Assembly: GCA_037576215.1 (NCBI GenBank)
Contig: JBANDB010000019.1
Coordinates: 503,501 to 567,500 of the forward strand
Origin: Armillaria gallica
Taxonomy: Eukaryota > Basidiomycota > Agaricomycetes > Agaricales > Physalacriaceae
Length of the DNA stretch: 64,000 nt
Direction of reading: 5' to 3'
Part shown: one piece after another, positions 59,548-64,000 of the stretch
How positions within the stretch are numbered: the stretch's first letter is position 1
Layout of the letters: each line of letters starts with the position of its first letter
The notes under the pieces: model-generated
Told to the model about the DNA's origin: nothing
What the model saw: the letters and a program-made list of their open reading frames with translations, nothing else
Databases searched by the model: none
Translations under genes and position numbers: made by a program

Positions 59548-59780
59548 CTCATTCTATGATTTATGTGTCTTCCCAACTGAAATACTTTTCTCAGAATCCA
59601 TTTCCTGGGAAAGAGTATTCAAAAAAATGCAGAAGGCAGTTATTGCCAGAGGAAGATGCAACTGTGAAATGTGCCTGTTGTGTGTCAGAAACTGGCTCCC
59701 TGATTTCAAAGAGCAGTTTTATTACTACTCCCACCCAGCTGCATGAATCAATGCAAGGTTAGACATAGTATTTTTTTTTT

Positions 59781-60043
59781 TTAATGATTGCTGTTTTCGA
59801 AAATGATGACACTCTGAAAAAAAGTTTTAGTTTATAAACAAGCAGCCATGTCACCGACAAGGGGTGCTTCAAAGCCAGTCAATGCTTCGAAGTAGGCGGC
59901 AGGTCTCATGATGTCATGGCCTGAGGAGGCACTTCAAAACCAGTTAGTGCTTCAAAGTAGGCCTAATAATGTCATGGCTTGCAGTGCAAAACCAAAAACT
60001 TTTTTTCTTTGAGGTCATTATTTTCGAAAACAGCAATAATTAA
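59781..60043. mobile_element. TTAA-flanked hairpin MITE with internal tandem repeat
   Basis: TTAA at 59781-59784 and 60040-60043. Long inverted arms of about 49 bp, tgattgctgttttcgaaaat at the left against ttattgctgttttcgaaaat at the right (complement). The centre holds two copies of a ~55-bp direct repeat (cttcaaagccagtcaatgct and cttcaaaaccagttagtgct, each followed by gtcatggc). TTAA duplication suggests a piggyBac-like partner. 263 bp, no ORF. Confidence 0.85.
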
Positions 60044-60162
60044 TACAAATGAATTTTTTGACTTCGTTTATAGCATGCAACCCTCTGGATCTGTGCTTCT
60101 TGTGTGAGTGGGGGAGTACCTCTTCGTCTTCTGGGTGTGTATATATATAAGTAGGTCATGCA

Positions 60163-60873
60163 ATGGACTTTTTTCAGTACCCCACCTTAGTATCTTGCAA
60201 GATCAAGATGAGCTCTCAAAATTCACCAACCACTCAGGCTGCTGCCTTACAGGAAGGGTATGTATGTGAAAACTGCTATGTCCTTCTATCTCACAACCAC
60301 TCTCACCAGGTTCCCTGGCAAGACCACACTGGTCCAAAGTCCTTCAGACAAAGCCTCTGATTCCATGGGGAAGTGAGTTCATCTCTCTCTCTCTCACTTT
60401 CTTGTCGCTGATGTTTCACTTCCTACCTAGTCAGTCTGGTTTTTTCCTTAAACCTTGATGGTCAATCATGATTTTTCTAACTCCAGAACAATATGGTCGC
60501 ATCAATGCTGTGATGCTCAACTGGGAGTGTGCTGTTCTCTGCAAGAAGAACCATCGATTCCTGGGTGGTTTTTTCCAGAATTGGTGGGAGACATACAGTT
60601 TGCAAGGCCTGGAGGGCTTTTTTGATGACAAGCAAAATCTAATGATCACTTATACTGAAAAGGTAATTTTTATGTCTATTTATCTCCCTTGAGGCTGATT
60701 TGGTATCATTGTAGTGTTTGTTTCGAATTTTTACCATGTGGTTGGCAGACATTTGGCAGCAAAGACAACCAGAGGGTGAAGACAGTGCCATTTTGAATTT
60801 TCTTGAGCAGCTTGATGCTCTTGTTAACATGATTGAATATGAGTGGTTCAGTGACAAGGAGCTGGGCTACTAA
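60163..60873 (+). CDS. Unrecognised intron-containing gene of the transposon-like block
   Basis: Exon 1 from ATG at 60163 or from MSSQNSPTTQAAALQEGYVC at 60208 includes CENCYVLLSH. After an intron, QYGRINAVMLNWECAVLCKK and GGFFQNWWETYSLQGLEGFF follow (60490-60620). After a further intron, DIWQQRQPEGEDSAILNFLE then NMIEYEWFSDKELGY ends at 60871-60873. No family recognised. Trp-rich like other TE-linked fungal ORFs. A stop just after exon 1 suggests damage or another splice choice. Confidence 0.4.
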
Positions 60874-61013
60874 TATTACAATATTACGATGGTGCTGCTT
60901 TGTAGAGAAATTACAATGTCATAGTATTCTCGACCCTGTCAATCTGATGTGACATTGTCACTGGTAATACAAGGAAATTGGCATGTCAAGACAAACCAGA
61001 AGTCTTTTGCTAG

Positions 61014-61215
61014 GAGCACAGTATTGTTAATGAGTATGGGATTGTTAATGAGCATGGGGTTGTCATGACTATTGGATCATTAATGATTTCATTCCTTGTA
61101 ATGATGCAATCATTAAGTTTGTAATGAGCAAGGATTGTTAATGAGCAATGGGTTGTTAATAAGTATGGGATTGTTAATGACCATGAGGTTGTTATGACCA
61201 TGGGATCATTAATGT
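61014..61215. repeat. Tandem ttgttaatgag(t/c)atggg repeat
   Basis: About nine degenerate copies of an ~18-bp unit (attgttaatgagtatggg, ggttgtcatgactattgg and similar). AT-rich, with the start near 61020 (acagtattgttaatgag). Intergenic in the transposon-like block. Confidence 0.75.
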
Positions 61216-61597
61216 ATTCACTCGTTCCTCATAATAACATGAAATCATACAAACATTAAATTCATCAAGGCATCTGAGAAGCTAGAGCGGTGTTGGTAAC
61301 AATATGATTCTCTTGTGAATTTCAATATCTCTCATACCAGGGTATGTTTGACTACTGTGCAATACACATCAATTTTAGTTAGCAAGACAGTATACTAATG
61401 TCAGAGTGAGGGTGTGAAGGGTATTTAATGATAGCGGGTATAAACAAGTTGTAATAGAAAAAATATTGAACAGAGCTATCAGGGTCAAGCATCACACAAT
61501 CACCATTTAAGACAACATGATGGGCAGTATAAAGAAGTCTAAGATTTTTACCTGGGTCCAGAGACCATGTTGTCTAAACATCTAGAGACATTGACAA

Positions 61598-63000
61598 CTA
61601 GTGGTTTCCAGTGTGCCAAGTTATGATCAAGAAGTCCCCACCATCAAAGGCCAAAGAGGAACATGCAAATCCTGTTATGCTCTCCCTTGTGCAGCGCTGA
61701 CATATCACCTTCATATTATGCCACGCCAGTTGGATCACATGCCACCATTGGAGTAGCAGACTGGAGAAATCTTGCACCTCTTCTAGCGTCATGACAGGAT
61801 CCTTGTATTCTTGGCCCAGGCTAGATAGCCATTTTTTAAGGTGAGGGGGCCTGAAATGTGTATCCAAATGGGCATTCTGGAAAAGAAAATCAGATGTCAA
61901 GAACACATGAGAACAATACAAGAGAGCTCACTTGATTTGTGGTGGGTGAGTCTTCCAAAGCAATCCATTGATGTATACATATATCATACTCTTCTCCTAG
62001 TTCAGCAGAGATGAGCTCTTTGATCAAATCATCAAACCACTGAGGTCGATCTCACACCACCGGTCATTGCAGCCTCTTTACAGGAACATTTTCCTTGCCA
62101 GTGGGCATGGGCAGTTTTTGAATGTGGCAATCCAGTACATTGTTTCCTAAAGAAGTGCATCCATTGTCATCACTGTGAACTGGAGCATGCAAGCTGTCCA
62201 TGGCATTTGTAGGTTGCATAGATGGAGATTCATCATGCCAGGACATTTCCAATGGTTCCAGATTCTTCTTGCCAAGAATCCTACTGCATGAAGTATTCCT
62301 CTTCTCTTGATGTCATTGTCACCAATATATCATGCAGTGACTTGAACTCTGAGTGTGGTGAACAGGTCCACATGTCATTGACAGCATCAGTCCAGGCCTC
62401 AAGCTCAATATCTATGGCAGAGGCACCAGCACATCAGCTACCCTGAATCACCAAAGGAGCTGAGGAAGGAGTTAAATTGGGTGAAGAGAGGCTAAGCTTG
62501 ATCCCTGCTATAGAGTTATCCACTACAGGCTTGCTACCCTGAACTGATATCATGCCATGGGATATAGGTGCTGGCAAGAAAGATGTTTCCATCTCAGAGC
62601 ATAGATGAGCCACAGCTTTGCCTCCCTGAGCTGCTGAAGGAGAGACTGGTGGAGGCCAGTGATTCTTCTCAGTTTGCACAACTGATTCCAGTGCAATGTA
62701 AATATCCATGCCACTGATGATGGAATGGATATTGATGGTCAACCTTTGCAGCTTGACTTTTTTCTTTTTCTTGGAATCTTCTGCTAGGGACATCATGGCC
62801 ATGGTCTTGAAAGCCTGATTGATGGCTGGGGGAGATTGAGAGGACTTTGAGGATAGGCTCTGACTGGCCGATAATGGATTAGTACTACAAAAGGATTCAA
62901 TAGGGGGAATTGGCCATGGTGGTCATGGCACAATGAAATTGGCTGATAGTGAGTCCATAGAGAGCTTCATGGGTGAAGAAGAATCACTGTTAGCGGAGGA
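61598..63000 (-). pseudogene. Unrecognised gene of the transposon-like block, degenerate
   Basis: Minus-strand exons. A Ser/Pro-rich start with KKKKKVKLQRLTINIHSIIS (about 62780-62715) runs to a stop at 62434. Then MSWHDESPSMQPTNAMDSLH and IQKLPMPTGKENVPVKRLQ follow (62250-62065). WFDDLIKELISAELGEEYDI comes next (about 62035-61975). An intron from gtgagc to tccag precedes AHLDTHFRPPHLKKWLSSLG and FSSLLLQWWHVIQLAWHNMK (61900-61710), stop at 61598. Stops between blocks, including TGA near 62940 and 62040, and frame shifts indicate decay. No family assigned; the WW..Q..W pattern recalls other unnamed TE-linked ORFs. Confidence 0.4.
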
Positions 63001-63040
63001 GTTGTTATCACAAATATGTGGTGGTGGTAAAGAGTCACAT

Positions 63041-64000
63041 GGTTCCTACTAGAACCTGGGTGGATCTGTGGAAAGACCTGGGTCTGGGTTTTCAATTTAT
63101 TAAAAAGTCAGACCTGTGGGTTAACAGGTCCAGGTTTCTAAACAGGTCTGGGTCATTGCATTCTGAGATGGTTCTACCCATGGGTGACCTGCCTGGGGCC
63201 CATGCATTCTTCATAGATAAAATATGTGGTCTCTAAGAGGACTGAGAGGTCAAAAAAACATGAAAAACTCGCAATAAAAACATGTAAATTCAGTTTAATA
63301 CAGGTATAATTACTCAGGGAGTTGTTGGATCAATTATCGGAGATCATATTCGAATTCCATGACCCAGAAAACCCTTAGACAAGCCTTCAAACGATTTATG
63401 GGGCATGTCTGTGAACTGGTAAATGAGAAGTAAAAGACTGAAAAATATAACAAAGTCGCTCCAGATGCCTGCGGTGCCTCAGGATCGACTCCGTATATTG
63501 ATCGGTGACTATAATCGCATTCTACACTATTGAAAACATATAAATGCCTACAGAGGCCTTGGATTTGGCTCATGTGTAGCCTGTCACAATAAATTGAAAA
63601 AGATCAAGAAATGAAGAAAAAGTTTCAGACACTTACCACAGCTTGAGATCATTCCTGATTTATGATCGGATGCCAGAATCAAATTATGACATCAGAAACA
63701 CTTTACCACTGATTCAAATAATTTTTTCATGATGAAGCTCACTGAGAAAAAAAGAGATGAATAACTGAAACTAATATGAAAATAGTTTCCAATGGCTATT
63801 TTGGATCAGGGAGACATCTAATCATAAATCTGATGAGATATTCGGATTCAGTGACCTCGAAAACCCCCATAGGCATATGCTAGGTGTATAAAACCCATAT
63901 GCACCTGTTGCAAACCTGGACCCGCACCTGTAAGACCTGGGTCTGGGTACAGGTCCCAGGTCAGGCATTTTGGTACCTAGGACCCAGCAGGTCTGGTTCA
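63041..64000. repeat. Partial element with gacctgggtctgggt motifs, runs off the window
   Basis: From about 63041 to 63200 and from about 63900 to the window end, sequence is dense in acctgggtctggg, acaggtccagg and related motifs, on both strands. The AT-richer middle (63240-63880) has no such motifs. The layout resembles hAT elements with subterminal repeats, like 4311-5415. Ends and target duplication cannot be seen because the right end is beyond the window. Confidence 0.45.

Noticed and set aside
60380..60402. CRISPR-like or regulatory tandem repeat at the ctctctct run
   Set aside because: Simple dinucleotide run in an intron; a CRISPR array is not expected in a fungal nuclear genome and no spacer pattern exists.

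Overview
This is a eukaryotic, almost certainly basidiomycete (Agaricomycete-like) genomic window. No long bacterial-style ORFs occur. Coding signal comes as short exons separated by 45-60 bp introns with GT..AG borders, and the recognisable proteins (PWWP/TFIIS-N-like protein, plant-type class II DAHP synthase, EHN-type epoxide hydrolase, Dal5/allantoate-type MFS transporters, TPS2-like trehalose protein, F-box, SNF2-type helicase) fit a mushroom-forming fungus. I cannot name the species. Nearly every recognisable gene is broken, so the window reads as transposon-rich, gene-poor chromatin holding old gene fragments rather than a functional locus.

Layout. 1-9.3 kb: diverged paralogous segments of an unrecognised minus-strand gene (about 1.8-4.1 kb and 7.9-9.3 kb). 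Between them lie an Ac/hAT-like element with a perfect 8-bp target duplication (4311-5415) and a TA-flanked MITE (5558-6010). 9.5-11.1 kb: an epoxide hydrolase pseudogene (minus). 11.8-18 kb: unrecognised minus-strand exons and an F-box pseudogene cut by one of two ~395-bp LTR-like repeats. 18.4-22.2 kb: a PWWP-domain pseudogene followed by a truncated DAHP synthase pseudogene (plus). 22.9-27.4 kb: no gene recognised, one MITE. 27.5-29.0 kb: an internally deleted trehalose-phosphate synthase/phosphatase-like pseudogene (minus) with a small hAT MITE in its gap.

29.5-43.3 kb is a transposon block. A tyrosine-recombinase (DIRS/Ngaro-like) retrotransposon (gag, RT-RNase H, YR; minus strand) lies between inverted ends related to the 5.6-kb MITE, and a 1,358-bp solo LTR sits inside its YR gene. 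A decayed SNF2-type helicase gene follows (plus). 43.3-56.6 kb: three degenerate paralogous Dal5-type MFS genes (minus), two of them in a visible segmental duplication, with a 228-bp solo LTR and a 0.6-kb TIR element. 57.1-64 kb: another low-CpG block that opens with the same kind of terminal sequence as the 29.5-kb one. It carries unrecognised intron-containing TE-like genes, a TTAA-flanked MITE and the start of a repeat-rich element running off the window.

The most informative signal is compositional. The TE blocks (30-36 kb outside the LTR, 39-43 kb, 57-64 kb) look strongly depleted in CpG, whereas the gene-fragment regions and the solo LTR are CpG-rich. Most premature stops in the TE genes are TGA where CGA is expected, and one recombinase catalytic Arg reads as CAA (Gln). 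This points to cytosine-methylation-driven (or RIP-like) decay of the TEs and to a later insertion of the LTR.
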